Positions 1 to 6,606 are shown, counted from the stretch's first letter. The stretch is DNA of 12,043 bases from Peptoniphilus sp034090345 (GCF_034090345.1 NZ_JAXDSS010000078.1:1-12043); one strand, 5' to 3'. Numbers and translations: made by a program. Notes: a model not told the origin generated them from the sequence alone.

Positions 1-47
1 CAAATTTAGGATAAGTCCATACAAAGGGCTTATTTTAGTATGGATAA

Positions 48-182
48 AAAGTTGATTTTTTTGATAATATAAAGCTGGCAGTTATAGTAAGTGGATTTAC
101 AGAAGAGGAGAAAATCGTTATGAAAAAGATTAATCCTAAAAGATATAAAAACGGAGACAACCTATGGTTAATTATAAGTTAG
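48..182 (+). pseudogene. Possible decayed coding remnant
   Basis: This frame stays open for 44 codons after a stop at 45-47 and ends at TAG 180-182. It contains a protein-like stretch (SGFTEEEKIVMKKI). A different frame is open from base 2 to 52, and losing one A from the A-run at 46-50 would join the two into one longer reading frame, so this may be the 3' part of a broken gene. An internal ATG at 120 has an AGAGGAG at 104-110 and would give a 20-aa peptide instead. The GFTEEE stretch is faintly like the last helix of MarR-type regulators, but this is too weak to name a family. In AT-rich DNA the frame could also be chance. Confidence 0.2.
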
Positions 183-198
183 AGTATAATTAACCATA
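163..198. repeat. Perfect 14-bp inverted repeat with an internal -10-like box
   Basis: The arms 163-176 and 185-198 are exact reverse complements, separated by an 8-nt loop. No T-run follows, so it is not a classical terminator. The right arm holds a TATAAT on the + strand (185-190) and, by symmetry, the left arm holds one on the - strand (171-176). It lies about 65 nt upstream of the ribosome binding site at 251-256. It could be an operator overlapping the promoter of the small downstream cassette, or the end of a decayed mobile element. No good -35 box is visible at 17 bp spacing. Confidence 0.55.
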
Positions 199-250
199 AG
201 TTGAGAGAGATTATGTAGAAGAATATACGAAAACTATTTTATTTACATTA

Positions 251-304
251 AGGAGGAGAACGTGTGCATAGAACTTTAAAAAATCAATTACAACTACGAT
301 TTTA
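251..304 (+). other. Strong RBS and out-of-frame signal-peptide start
   Basis: AGGAGG at 251-256 is ideally spaced (7 nt) from GTG 264-266. That GTG opens a frame reading V-H-R-T-L-K-N-Q and stops at TAA 303-305. The frame used by the downstream protein lies at -1 to it and is open from 272, reading N-F-K-K-S-I-T-T-T-I-L before M305. Shifting at the A6 run (278-283) would give M-H-R-T-L-K-K-S-I-T-T-T-I-L-M-L-S, a normal Sec signal peptide. The start of this gene is therefore either mutated by one base, mis-sequenced, phase-variable through the A-run, or read by -1 slippage at T-TTA-AAA (275-281). Confidence 0.5.
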
Positions 305-640
305 ATGTTATCGATAATTTTTACAAATTTATCTACGGTTTGCGCGAAAAATGCAAATCAGGAAATGAAAAATGATATTATTGAGGGTATCACGAGATAT
401 ATAGATCCGAAATTGAATGATAATGTGTACCTTGTTGAAGAGTATTTTATAGATGGAAATTTTTATAAATTTACGCATAAAGTAGAAGATGGCTTCAATA
501 TAGTGGAAGTGAGCGGAACTGAAAATATGATTATTAAAGCTCTTATAAATTCTAATGAAAACCAATTTTCATCTTCAGCTAAAGTACATGACTCAAATGG
601 AAATCTTATAGATACTACTTATTGGAGGTCAGTGACATAA
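305..640 (+). CDS. Small secreted protein of unknown function, N-terminus frameshifted
   Basis: The 111-codon frame from ATG 305 begins inside what looks like the hydrophobic core of a signal peptide (MLSIIFTNLSTVCA, likely cut after an A-x-A-like site near residues 12-16), with no positively charged n-region and no ribosome binding site of its own. The missing n-region and a strong RBS lie just upstream in another frame (see 251-304), so the native protein probably began at GTG 264 and was about 125 aa. The mature part (about 95 aa) is polar and acidic, with no cysteine after the signal, and ends in TTYWRSVT. I recognise no family. The stop overlaps the start of the next gene (TAATG), so the two are probably translated together. 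Export is inferred from the signal peptide only. It may be inactive if the frameshift is real. Confidence 0.55.
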   Translation: MLSIIFTNLSTVCAKNANQEMKNDIIEGITRYIDPKLNDNVYLVEEYFIDGNFYKFTHKVEDGFNIVEVSGTENMIIKALINSNENQFSSSAKVHDSNGNLIDTTYWRSVT

Positions 641-834
641 TGTTTAATAATTTTAATTTTCTTACTGACATAAGAACAATATATTATATGTTAATGCAAT
701 TTATATTGTTTATGTATCCACTAAAAACTTATGGGGATTATAAACTTGGTAAAACAAAATTTTACTATTGCATTATATCCGCAATAATTTTCTTTACATT
801 TAATTACTTATTTCTATCTTATAAATACCAATAA
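640..834 (+). CDS. 64-aa membrane protein of unknown function
   Basis: The ATG at 640 overlaps the TAA of the preceding gene by one base and has a GGAGG at 624-628, 11 nt upstream. A TTG at 622 is also in frame but overlaps that RBS, so it is rejected as the start. The protein has two hydrophobic segments (about residues 12-31 and 42-59) separated by a basic stretch (KTYGDYKLGKTK), which predicts a two-helix membrane hairpin. No family is recognised. Coupling to a small secreted protein would fit a peptide and its immunity or partner protein, but nothing in the sequence proves that role. Confidence 0.6.
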   Translation: MFNNFNFLTDIRTIYYMLMQFILFMYPLKTYGDYKLGKTKFYYCIISAIIFFTFNYLFLSYKYQ

Positions 835-997
835 ATACTAAATTTTTTATAAATAATATTGTTATAGTTATTATATAAGTTTAAGCAAAGAGTAATAAGA
901 TTTTGATTAATTATTTAAAGAGTTCACTAAAATTTTTTATCAAGTATCTTGTATAAGAGATAGAATTTTAAAAATCTAAAAAATAAATTATTATAGA

Positions 998-1058
998 TTA
1001 ATTAAGGTACTTTCTGCAAAAAAACAATTTAATTTGTTACAGAAAGTACCTTAGTTAA
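998..1058. repeat. Long perfect-stem hairpin
   Basis: Arms 1003-1016 and 1040-1053 are an exact 14-bp inverted repeat. Pairing continues outward through one G-T pair to 998/1058, giving a 19-bp stem with a 23-nt AT-rich loop. No T-run follows directly on either strand, so a factor-independent terminator is unlikely, although it sits between two convergent units (genes ending at 834 and 1178). It could be a MITE-like or other mobile repeat, or an mRNA 3'-end stabiliser. Confidence 0.6.
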
Positions 1059-1104
1059 GAATGTTAATATGAATTTATAGGTTTAAGTTATAGAGCAGTT
1101 TCTA

Positions 1105-1149
1105 GAAAAAATATTCAAACTAATTAAAATTAAATATTTTTTATTTGAA
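1105..1149 (-). terminator. Weak possible terminator of the DUF853 ATPase gene
   Basis: Reading leftward, TTCAAA (1149-1144) can pair with TTTGAA (1119-1114), followed by TATTTTTT (to 1105). The stem is only 6 A/T-rich base pairs with a 24-nt loop, so this is a guess based on position, 29 nt past the stop codon. Confidence 0.25.
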
Positions 1150-1177
1150 CAATGCTATAAATTTTTGAGAAAATAAT

Positions 1178-2599
1178 TTATAATTTTTTTAGCGAGCCTA
1201 TAAGACCGCGCGCGAGACTTGAGCCGATTTGTCTTGTAACACTTCGCATAAATGAATTTAAAATTTGGTCTACTGGCGAAGAACTTTTTCTTGAGGTAGA
1301 TTTATCATCTTTTTTTGGATGAGAGTCTTTCATTTTTTCTTCAAGCACTTCGTATGCAGATTCTCTATCAATTGTTTCACTATATTTTGAATAGAGCACG
1401 TCATTATCAACTAAATTTAAAACTTCCATAGAAGTTAGCGGAGTGAAACTTGAATGAGGGGGAAGTACCATAGCTTTTTCAACTATTTCAGGGCTTCCAT
1501 CTTCATTTAAAAAAGAAATTAAAGCCTCACCTGTTTTTAAATTAGTGATTTCATCTTTTAAGTTTAAGTTTTCATTTTGTCTAAAAGTTTTTGATACGCT
1601 GTCTACAACTTTTAATTCAGATGGACTAAAAGCTCTCAATTGATGTAGCACTCTGTTTCCAAGTTGTGAACTTATCTTGTCTGGGATGTCGAGCGGATTT
1701 TGTGTCACAAAGAATACTCCAACTCCTTTTGAGCGTATAAGTCTTACAACCTGTTCGATTTTATCTTCTAAAACTTTAGGCAAGCTATCGAATAACAAGT
1801 GAGCTTCATCGAAAAAGAAGACTAATTTAGGCTTATCCGGGTTTCCGACCTCAGGTAGATTTTCAAAGAGCTCAGATAGCAAGTACAATAAAAACATAGA
1901 GTAGACTGTAGGATTATTTATAAGTTTTTCTGAATTTATTATGTTAACAAATCCATATCCTTTTGAGTCAGTTTGCAATAAATCTGATATTGAGATAGAT
2001 GGCTCGCCAAAGAATATGTCCGCTCCATTATCTTCTAAAACGAAAAGACGGCGTTGAAGTGCGCTAATAGTTTGGGGAGCGATGTTTCCGTATTTTTCAC
2101 TAAATTCTTTTGAATGAGTTTGAATTAATTTTAGAATGGATTTTAAATCTTTTATATCAAGTAGAAGAAGTCCATTCTCATCGGCAATTCTAAATGCAAT
2201 GTTTAAAACTCCGGACTGAGTATCGTTTAAGTCCATTATTCTTGAGAGCAGTATAGGACCCATTTCGCTTATGGAAACTTTAAGAGGCAAACCTCTTTCT
2301 CCAAATACATCCCATAGACGAGTTGGGAATCCTGAAAATTCAAAATTTTCTAAATTTAGCTTTGAAAGTCTTTTAGAAATATTTTCGCTATTTTCGCCGA
2401 CTTTTGAGATATTTGATAAATCCCCTTTTACATCTGCTAAGATTACCGGGATTCCTAGTTTTGAAAAGTTTTCAGCCATAACTTTTAAAGTGATTGTTTT
2501 ACCTGTTCCGGTAGCTCCTGCAATTAAACCATGTTGGTTGAGTTTGTTTGATAACATTACACAGTCTTTTTCACCACGACCGATTAATATATTTTCCAT
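1178..2599 (-). CDS. HerA-like DUF853 ATPase (YjgR family)
   Basis: This 473-aa protein is a P-loop ATPase of the HerA/FtsK-like group annotated as DUF853 (E. coli YjgR is a member). Visible motifs are Walker A GATGTGKT (residues 28-35), Walker B KLVFFFDEAH (258-267, catalytic Glu 265), a polar sensor-like VTQNP (298-302) and a conserved QLGNRVLHQLRAF segment (312-324) that may carry the arginine finger. The C-terminal ~60 residues are low-complexity and Lys/Ser-rich, followed by a helix (RQIGSSLARGLIGSLKKL) that could contact membrane or a partner. HerA proteins form hexameric rings that move DNA or protein, but the role of DUF853 members is not settled. The ATG at 2599 is chosen because GGAGG (2609-2605) lies 5 nt before it; a GTG at 2605 would overlap that RBS. 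It forms its own leftward unit. Confidence 0.88.
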   Translation of the reverse strand: MENILIGRGEKDCVMLSNKLNQHGLIAGATGTGKTITLKVMAENFSKLGIPVILADVKGDLSNISKVGENSENISKRLSKLNLENFEFSGFPTRLWDVFGERGLPLKVSISEMGPILLSRIMDLNDTQSGVLNIAFRIADENGLLLLDIKDLKSILKLIQTHSKEFSEKYGNIAPQTISALQRRLFVLEDNGADIFFGEPSISISDLLQTDSKGYGFVNIINSEKLINNPTVYSMFLLYLLSELFENLPEVGNPDKPKLVFFFDEAHLLFDSLPKVLEDKIEQVVRLIRSKGVGVFFVTQNPLDIPDKISSQLGNRVLHQLRAFSPSELKVVDSVSKTFRQNENLNLKDEITNLKTGEALISFLNEDGSPEIVEKAMVLPPHSSFTPLTSMEVLNLVDNDVLYSKYSETIDRESAYEVLEEKMKDSHPKKDDKSTSRKSSSPVDQILNSFMRSVTRQIGSSLARGLIGSLKKL

Positions 2600-2618
2600 A
2601 TGCACCTCCGTTAACTTG

Positions 2619-2624
2619 ATTATA
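2619..2624 (-). promoter_or_regulatory. Likely -10 box of the DUF853 ATPase gene
   Basis: On the minus strand there is a perfect TATAAT 19 nt before the RBS-bearing leader. The -35 region 17 nt upstream (TTTACT, 2647-2642) is only a partial match. Confidence 0.4.
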
Positions 2625-2661
2625 GTTTTAAAAAATTTTTTAGTAAAGTAAATTTAGAATA

Positions 2662-2686
2662 TAAAAAATGCTCCACGTGGAGCATT
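2662..2686 (-). terminator. Intrinsic terminator of the yjjI-yjjW operon
   Basis: A perfect 20-bp palindrome at 2667-2686 (AATGCTCCAC/GTGGAGCATT) is followed on the minus strand by a T-run (2668-2662 and beyond). It lies 7 nt past the yjjW stop codon and separates this operon from the ATPase gene downstream. Confidence 0.9.
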
Positions 2687-2693
2687 AATAAAT

Positions 2694-3539
2694 TTATATG
2701 AGTATAACTTCTGTAAAACCATAGCTTTGTGCAATTTTTTGAAGTCTTATTTTTTCTTGTTCACTTATGCCTCGCAAATATAGATATTCATCTCTGACAC
2801 CAAAAGGTCTGTATGATATAAGTTTATATCTTATAGATTTTTCTTTTAAATAAAGAGATAGAATTTTCCCTATTTCTCTTATGATTTTTTCATTGTCTAC
2901 AGAATCGAGAAGAACTGTTCTAACTTCGTCAAGCTTTCCGATTTCGGCAAGATATTTTAAATTTTTAAAGACAATTTCGCCGTCTTGTCCGGTTATATCA
3001 ACATGAGTTGAATCATTAAAAGCTTTTACATCGAGCATAAATCCATCTGTTTGAGAAATGAAATTTGAAAAGATGGGATTTGAAAAATCAAGGCCGCCGT
3101 TTGTATCTGCAAGACAGTTTAGATTTAATGTTTTAGCTTTTCTAAATAATTCTGCAATAAATTCATATCTTAAACTACATTCTCCACCGCTTGTAGTAAT
3201 TCCTGTTATAAATGGAGAATATTTTTTTATTTCATTAAATAGTTCGTCGACTGTGTATTTGACAATTTTTGGAGAGGAGTTTCGAGGGCAAGCTTTAATA
3301 CATGAATCGCAGTTCACGCATAGTTCTTTATTGTAAATGACTTTGCCGTTCTTTTTTTTAATAGCCCCGTATTCGCAGTGTGGAATGCATAGTCCGCAAC
3401 TGTTACACATATTTATAGTTTCAGGGTTGTGGCAATATTTACAATTAAAATTACAGCCCTGAAAAAAGATTGAACATCTATTTCCAGGACCGTCGACCAT
3501 ACTAAGTGGTATTATTTTATTTACATCAGCTGTTAGCAT
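2694..3539 (-). CDS. yjjW: YjjW-type glycyl radical enzyme activase (radical SAM)
   Basis: This 281-aa radical SAM protein should install the glycyl radical on YjjI using S-adenosylmethionine and a reduced 4Fe-4S cluster. The SAM cluster motif CxxxCxxC is C29/C33/C36, preceded by the activase-typical VDGPGNR (15-21). Two ferredoxin-like clusters follow: C45/C48/C51/C55 and C74/C77/C80/C84, the insert typical of the GRE activases that carry extra clusters. TTSGGEC (115-121) is the SAM-binding GGE motif. The length fits E. coli YjjW (about 287 aa). Its ATG lies 14 nt inside the end of yjjI, with AAGG a few nt upstream, so translation of the two is coupled. The enzyme acts in the cytoplasm and needs anaerobic conditions. 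Confidence 0.92.
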   Translation of the reverse strand: MLTADVNKIIPLSMVDGPGNRCSIFFQGCNFNCKYCHNPETINMCNSCGLCIPHCEYGAIKKKNGKVIYNKELCVNCDSCIKACPRNSSPKIVKYTVDELFNEIKKYSPFITGITTSGGECSLRYEFIAELFRKAKTLNLNCLADTNGGLDFSNPIFSNFISQTDGFMLDVKAFNDSTHVDITGQDGEIVFKNLKYLAEIGKLDEVRTVLLDSVDNEKIIREIGKILSLYLKEKSIRYKLISYRPFGVRDEYLYLRGISEQEKIRLQKIAQSYGFTEVILI

Positions 3540-5067
3540 GTTGTACCTTACGTTCTAAAACTCCATTTTGGAAAAGTGCATCTTGAGCATATTGAACTGT
3601 ATCATAAGAAACTTGCTCACCATTTCTAAATTTTTCTGCATCGCTTTTCTTAACTAGATATCCGGTAACACGAATCAAGTCGGCATCTGCTCCGTAAGAA
3701 GAAATATATCTCATTCCAAGCCTAAATGCAGCTTTGAATATATCCAATACTGCAGCCGGATTTTTCTTTGCTGTTTCTTCAAATGGGAAGTGGTCACCAA
3801 TTCCTGATGGGAAATATTTGTGGAACTTAGCTGCGTTTGCTATATGTTCATACATATCAGGTTCATGACCGATTTGTATTCTTGCGCCGGGAGTTGTTCC
3901 GATATCATTTGCAGCACCAACTTGTGCGTGAAGCATGAACTTGTGGTCCCAGATATTTGAGTATTCGCTCTTAAATGAATCGACTTTTGCTTGAACGGCA
4001 TCCATTACACGAATTCCCATTTCATCAGCTAAATCTGAATTTCCAAGGGCAAGTGGTTCGCCCGAGAAAGAAGTAAGTTTTTCAACACATTCAAAAAGCC
4101 CGACAACTCCAAAAAGTCCGACGAAGTTTTCTTGTTTTACAAATCCTTCTTTAACTAGGAAGTTTGATTTGAAAAAAGAAGTTTCATTTACTAAAAATTT
4201 AATTTTAGATTCCATCAGAGAGAGCATTGTTTCTATTACATAAGGCAATCTATTTTCGAAGAAGTCTTTGACGGAAGTGGATTGTTCAGCGATTTTATTT
4301 AATCTAATTCTTGATAGAGTAAAAGCGCCGCCAACTTGAGGTAGTGCGTTGTAGCAAGATGCTATACCATATTGGTTTTTGCCAAAATCATTTTGGTAGT
4401 AACGATGGTTTGCAAAAGCCGGGTTTGCTGAATCTATAGAAGCTACAATAGCTTTTTCGGCAAATGCATCCGGGGTAATTCCTTCTTCGTAAAGTAGAGT
4501 TAAGTTAGGTGTTGCATTGTTCAAATCGGCAAGTTCATCTAATATTATATTTCCCACAGTCGTTTCTTTAGGACCTATATTTGCATGGCAAAAAGAGTCA
4601 TCAATTGTTCTGTCTAATTGGATCAAAAATAATCTTATTTTTTTTCGTACATCATCTAAGTTGTCAGAGTCTTTTACAAAAGGCTCTAAAAGAGTATCTA
4701 AAGAACCGATGTAAACGGGAAATCTGGTTATAGATGGTACATGATGGTAGAAAATCAATAGATTGGTAAGTGCTTCGTCCAAAGTTTTTGCAGGTGCAAG
4801 TCTCAAGAACTTAGAACCTTCTTTAAGTAGTTTTTCATAGTCAGGCAAAATATATCTTGGTGCATAAGGTGCGTGTCCTTCATCTAAGTCGCAAATTTCT
4901 AATGTTTCATATAAATCATAAAAATCATTTCCATCTACAGGATACTCAAGAGAATTTTCTGCCAGTTTTGCAAGACGAGAAGTTTGCTGTTCGTAAGTAA
5001 GTGAAGTATCTTTTATAGTATTTAATACTTCTTTTCTAAAGCTTTCTATATCAAAAAATCTTTCCAT
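3526..5067 (-). CDS. yjjI: YjjI family glycyl radical enzyme
   Basis: This 513-aa protein matches E. coli YjjI (about 516 aa, DUF3029), a small glycyl radical enzyme whose substrate is unknown to me. The C-terminal radical loop reads RVTGYL with the predicted radical at Gly469, 45 residues from the end. The most likely thiyl-radical cysteine is Cys238 in GIASCYNALP; Cys160 (DDSFCHANIG) is another possible active-site cysteine. It lacks the features of pyruvate formate-lyase (paired active-site cysteines) and is far shorter than diol dehydratase or choline lyase types. The start ATG 5067 has an AGGAGG (5078-5073) at 5 nt. It is first in a two-gene operon with its activase, divergent from a Crp/Fnr-family regulator. 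The intact Cys and Gly sites suggest a working enzyme, which would be destroyed by oxygen when active. Confidence 0.92.
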   Translation of the reverse strand: MERFFDIESFRKEVLNTIKDTSLTYEQQTSRLAKLAENSLEYPVDGNDFYDLYETLEICDLDEGHAPYAPRYILPDYEKLLKEGSKFLRLAPAKTLDEALTNLLIFYHHVPSITRFPVYIGSLDTLLEPFVKDSDNLDDVRKKIRLFLIQLDRTIDDSFCHANIGPKETTVGNIILDELADLNNATPNLTLLYEEGITPDAFAEKAIVASIDSANPAFANHRYYQNDFGKNQYGIASCYNALPQVGGAFTLSRIRLNKIAEQSTSVKDFFENRLPYVIETMLSLMESKIKFLVNETSFFKSNFLVKEGFVKQENFVGLFGVVGLFECVEKLTSFSGEPLALGNSDLADEMGIRVMDAVQAKVDSFKSEYSNIWDHKFMLHAQVGAANDIGTTPGARIQIGHEPDMYEHIANAAKFHKYFPSGIGDHFPFEETAKKNPAAVLDIFKAAFRLGMRYISSYGADADLIRVTGYLVKKSDAEKFRNGEQVSYDTVQYAQDALFQNGVLERKVQHANS

Positions 5068-5103
5068 AATTTCCTCCTTAAAACTTTACCGATGTTTGTG
5101 TAA

Positions 5104-5109
5104 ATTATA
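5104..5109 (-). promoter_or_regulatory. -10 box of the yjjI-yjjW operon
   Basis: A perfect TATAAT on the minus strand, with the predicted transcription start at about 5097-5098, 30 nt before the yjjI start codon. The -35 position at 17 bp spacing (ATTATT, 5132-5127) does not match the consensus. A good -10 with a missing -35 is typical of an activator-dependent promoter. Confidence 0.6.
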
Positions 5110-5133
5110 CAATATAAATTAGAAAGAATAATA

Positions 5134-5145
5134 TGACAGATGTCA
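5134..5145. promoter_or_regulatory. TGACA-N2-TGTCA dyad, likely Crp-family operator
   Basis: TGACA (5134-5138) and TGTCA (5141-5145) form a perfect dyad with a 2-nt centre. Its spacing is like PrfA-type boxes (TTAACA-N2-TGTTAA) of the Crp/Fnr family. Its centre is about 41.5-42.5 bp upstream of the inferred yjjI transcription start, the class II activator position. On the other strand it covers the first possible start codon of the regulator gene (5140), so binding could also repress that gene. The site is seen directly; the binding protein is inferred from position. Confidence 0.55.
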
Positions 5146-5778
5146 GAAAAGGGGAAGACTTTGGACAAATTTTTAGAATCTTTTAAAGATATAAAGAGGT
5201 TTGAATTCTCAGAAGGAGAAACAGTCTTAGAAGAGGGTTCAAAAATAAAAACTATAGATTTTTTGATAGAGGGAAATGTATACATAAGCAGAAATTTAAA
5301 AGATGGCAAAAGAGTTATAGCAAATAACTTAGAAACTCCTCAAATTTTATCGTTAATAGAAGTGCTAAATGGAGAAGATGAAGTTATGAGCGGAGTTTTT
5401 GCCCTTAATAAAGTTGCGGTACTTAAGGTTCCGAAAGATGAATTTTTAAATAGACTTAGTAGCGGTGAACTAAGAGAAGTAGCTTTAGCATATCTATCAA
5501 AGTTTTCATATAACATAATCAAAAACTCTATTGAATATGAGGAGTACGAGGTAGAGAAGGCGATTTTAAAATACTATTTAAAAATATCTGAAGGAAGTGA
5601 GTTGGGAATTATAAATTTAAAAAATGCATTTGTGGCTGATATGTTTAGGATAAGTGAGAGGACACTGTATAGATATTTAAACTCTTGGGAAGAAAATGGT
5701 CTAATTTATAGGGAAAAAAGAAGTATAATAATTGACGATACAAATAGAAAGAAAATTTTTGAGTTTTTAGAGAAATAA
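5140..5778 (+). CDS. Crp/Fnr-family transcription regulator
   Basis: This 212-aa protein has an N-terminal cyclic-nucleotide-binding-type beta barrel (about residues 19-100, with FSEGETVLEEG at 23-33), a long dimer helix (about 107-135) and a C-terminal winged HTH (about 160-200). The recognition helix SERTLYRYLNSW (172-183) has Glu-Arg where Crp has Arg-Glu. There is no cysteine at all, so it cannot hold an Fnr-type Fe-S cluster; the effector is unknown. Start choice is open. ATG 5140 has no RBS and lies in the dyad, while the in-frame TTG 5161 has AAGGGGA 5 nt upstream and would give 205 aa. The gene is divergent from yjjI-yjjW, which it probably activates. It resembles the YeiL-like Crp relatives only in general form. 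Confidence 0.88.
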   Translation: MSEKGKTLDKFLESFKDIKRFEFSEGETVLEEGSKIKTIDFLIEGNVYISRNLKDGKRVIANNLETPQILSLIEVLNGEDEVMSGVFALNKVAVLKVPKDEFLNRLSSGELREVALAYLSKFSYNIIKNSIEYEEYEVEKAILKYYLKISEGSELGIINLKNAFVADMFRISERTLYRYLNSWEENGLIYREKRSIIIDDTNRKKIFEFLEK

Positions 5779-5781
5779 AAT

Positions 5782-5804
5782 AAACCCGATAAAAAATCGG
5801 ATTT
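5782..5804 (-). terminator. Terminator between convergent crp-like gene and nadK
   Basis: A 9-bp stem (5782-5790/5796-5804) with a 5-nt loop overlaps the nadK stop codon. On the minus-strand RNA the one imperfect pair is a G-U wobble and the stem is followed by UUUAUUUUAUU, so it works best for nadK. On the plus strand the same pair is A-C and the T-tract is poor, but it may still act on the regulator transcript. Confidence 0.75.
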
Positions 5805-6606
5805 ATAAAAATTTACTTTTTAAGTTTTCCCAATATGATTCATTTTCAAAAGTCAACTTTTTAATAGTCTTATTAGACATTCTAAAGTTGATTTTTTTTA
5901 GGCCTTTAAAAGAATATTCTTGACCATCGACCAATATTAAATTAGATGATGAATATCTTTTTTCAGGGACTATAGAAACTATATAGCTTCCGGGAATTAC
6001 TATAGAACTTGAAAGTGACCTATAAGCTACACTGTTGACAGGAGCTATAGGAGTTAACTCATATACATTTAAAGAAGGATGCAAAATTGCTCCTCCATTT
6101 GAAAAATTATAAGCCGTTGAACCTGATGGAGTGCTAACTAAAATTCCATCTCCTGAAAACTTTTCAAGATGATTACGGTTTACATAGGCATTTAAATGTA
6201 TAATCTTTGAAGCTTGTGCCTTAACAACTATTTCATTAATAGCAGTTAAAATTATTGACTTGGTGCGAGTGAAAACTTCTGCGCCAATAAGCTTTACTTC
6301 TTCAATAGTATAGTTTCCATTTTTATATGCTTCGACAAATTCTTCTAAATTTTCAGGACTTATTTCTTGGAAAAATCCTAAGTGGCCTGTATTTACCCCG
6401 ACAAGCGGAATAGTTGAAAAGCTGTTTTTATGCACAGCTTTTAGAAAAGAACCATCTCCGCCGACACATATAGTAAGCTCTGCACTTTGGTTAAATGTAG
6501 TCGTTGGAGTATATCCATTGTCTATTAGAATTTGTATAAGTCTCGATGTTGTCTTTCGAGAATCATAATTGGAGTTGGATATTATATTTATAATTTTATC
6601 GCTCAC
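5803..6606 (-). CDS. nadK: NAD kinase
   Basis: This enzyme phosphorylates NAD+ to NADP+ in the cytoplasm. Family motifs are all present: GGDGS (residues 49-53, catalytic Asp51), NTGHLGF (72-78), the NE pair (124-125) and GDGILVSTPSGSTAY (152-166). The 267-aa length is normal for bacterial NadK. The GTG at 6606 is chosen because GGAGG (6616-6612) lies 5 nt before it; an in-frame TTG at 6618 overlaps that RBS and is not credible. It is transcribed alone, divergent from the pseudouridine synthase gene, and ends at a terminator overlapping its stop codon. In several Firmicutes nadK is found next to an RluA-family gene, but usually in the same direction. Confidence 0.95.
   Translation of the reverse strand: MSDKIINIISNSNYDSRKTTSRLIQILIDNGYTPTTTFNQSAELTICVGGDGSFLKAVHKNSFSTIPLVGVNTGHLGFFQEISPENLEEFVEAYKNGNYTIEEVKLIGAEVFTRTKSIILTAINEIVVKAQASKIIHLNAYVNRNHLEKFSGDGILVSTPSGSTAYNFSNGGAILHPSLNVYELTPIAPVNSVAYRSLSSSIVIPGSYIVSIVPEKRYSSSNLILVDGQEYSFKGLKKINFRMSNKTIKKLTFENESYWENLKSKFL

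Larger units (their letters stand above)
835..1177. other. Gene-free AT-rich gap
   Basis: No convincing reading frame is seen on either strand in this 343-nt gap. It holds the long hairpin at 998-1058 and a weak terminator-like structure at 1105-1149 for the leftward ATPase gene. No good terminator follows the 64-aa membrane protein. Confidence 0.6.

Noticed and set aside
2600..2605. GTG start for the DUF853 ATPase at 2605
   Set aside because: It overlaps the GGAGG that serves the ATG at 2599.
2271..2651. 126-codon open frame on the + strand opposite the DUF853 ATPase gene
   Set aside because: It is antisense to a gene with intact ATPase motifs, has no RBS and encodes no recognisable domain.
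2667..2686. 20-bp palindrome near 2676 as an operator
   Set aside because: The T-run on the minus strand and its place 7 nt past the yjjW stop make it an ordinary terminator.
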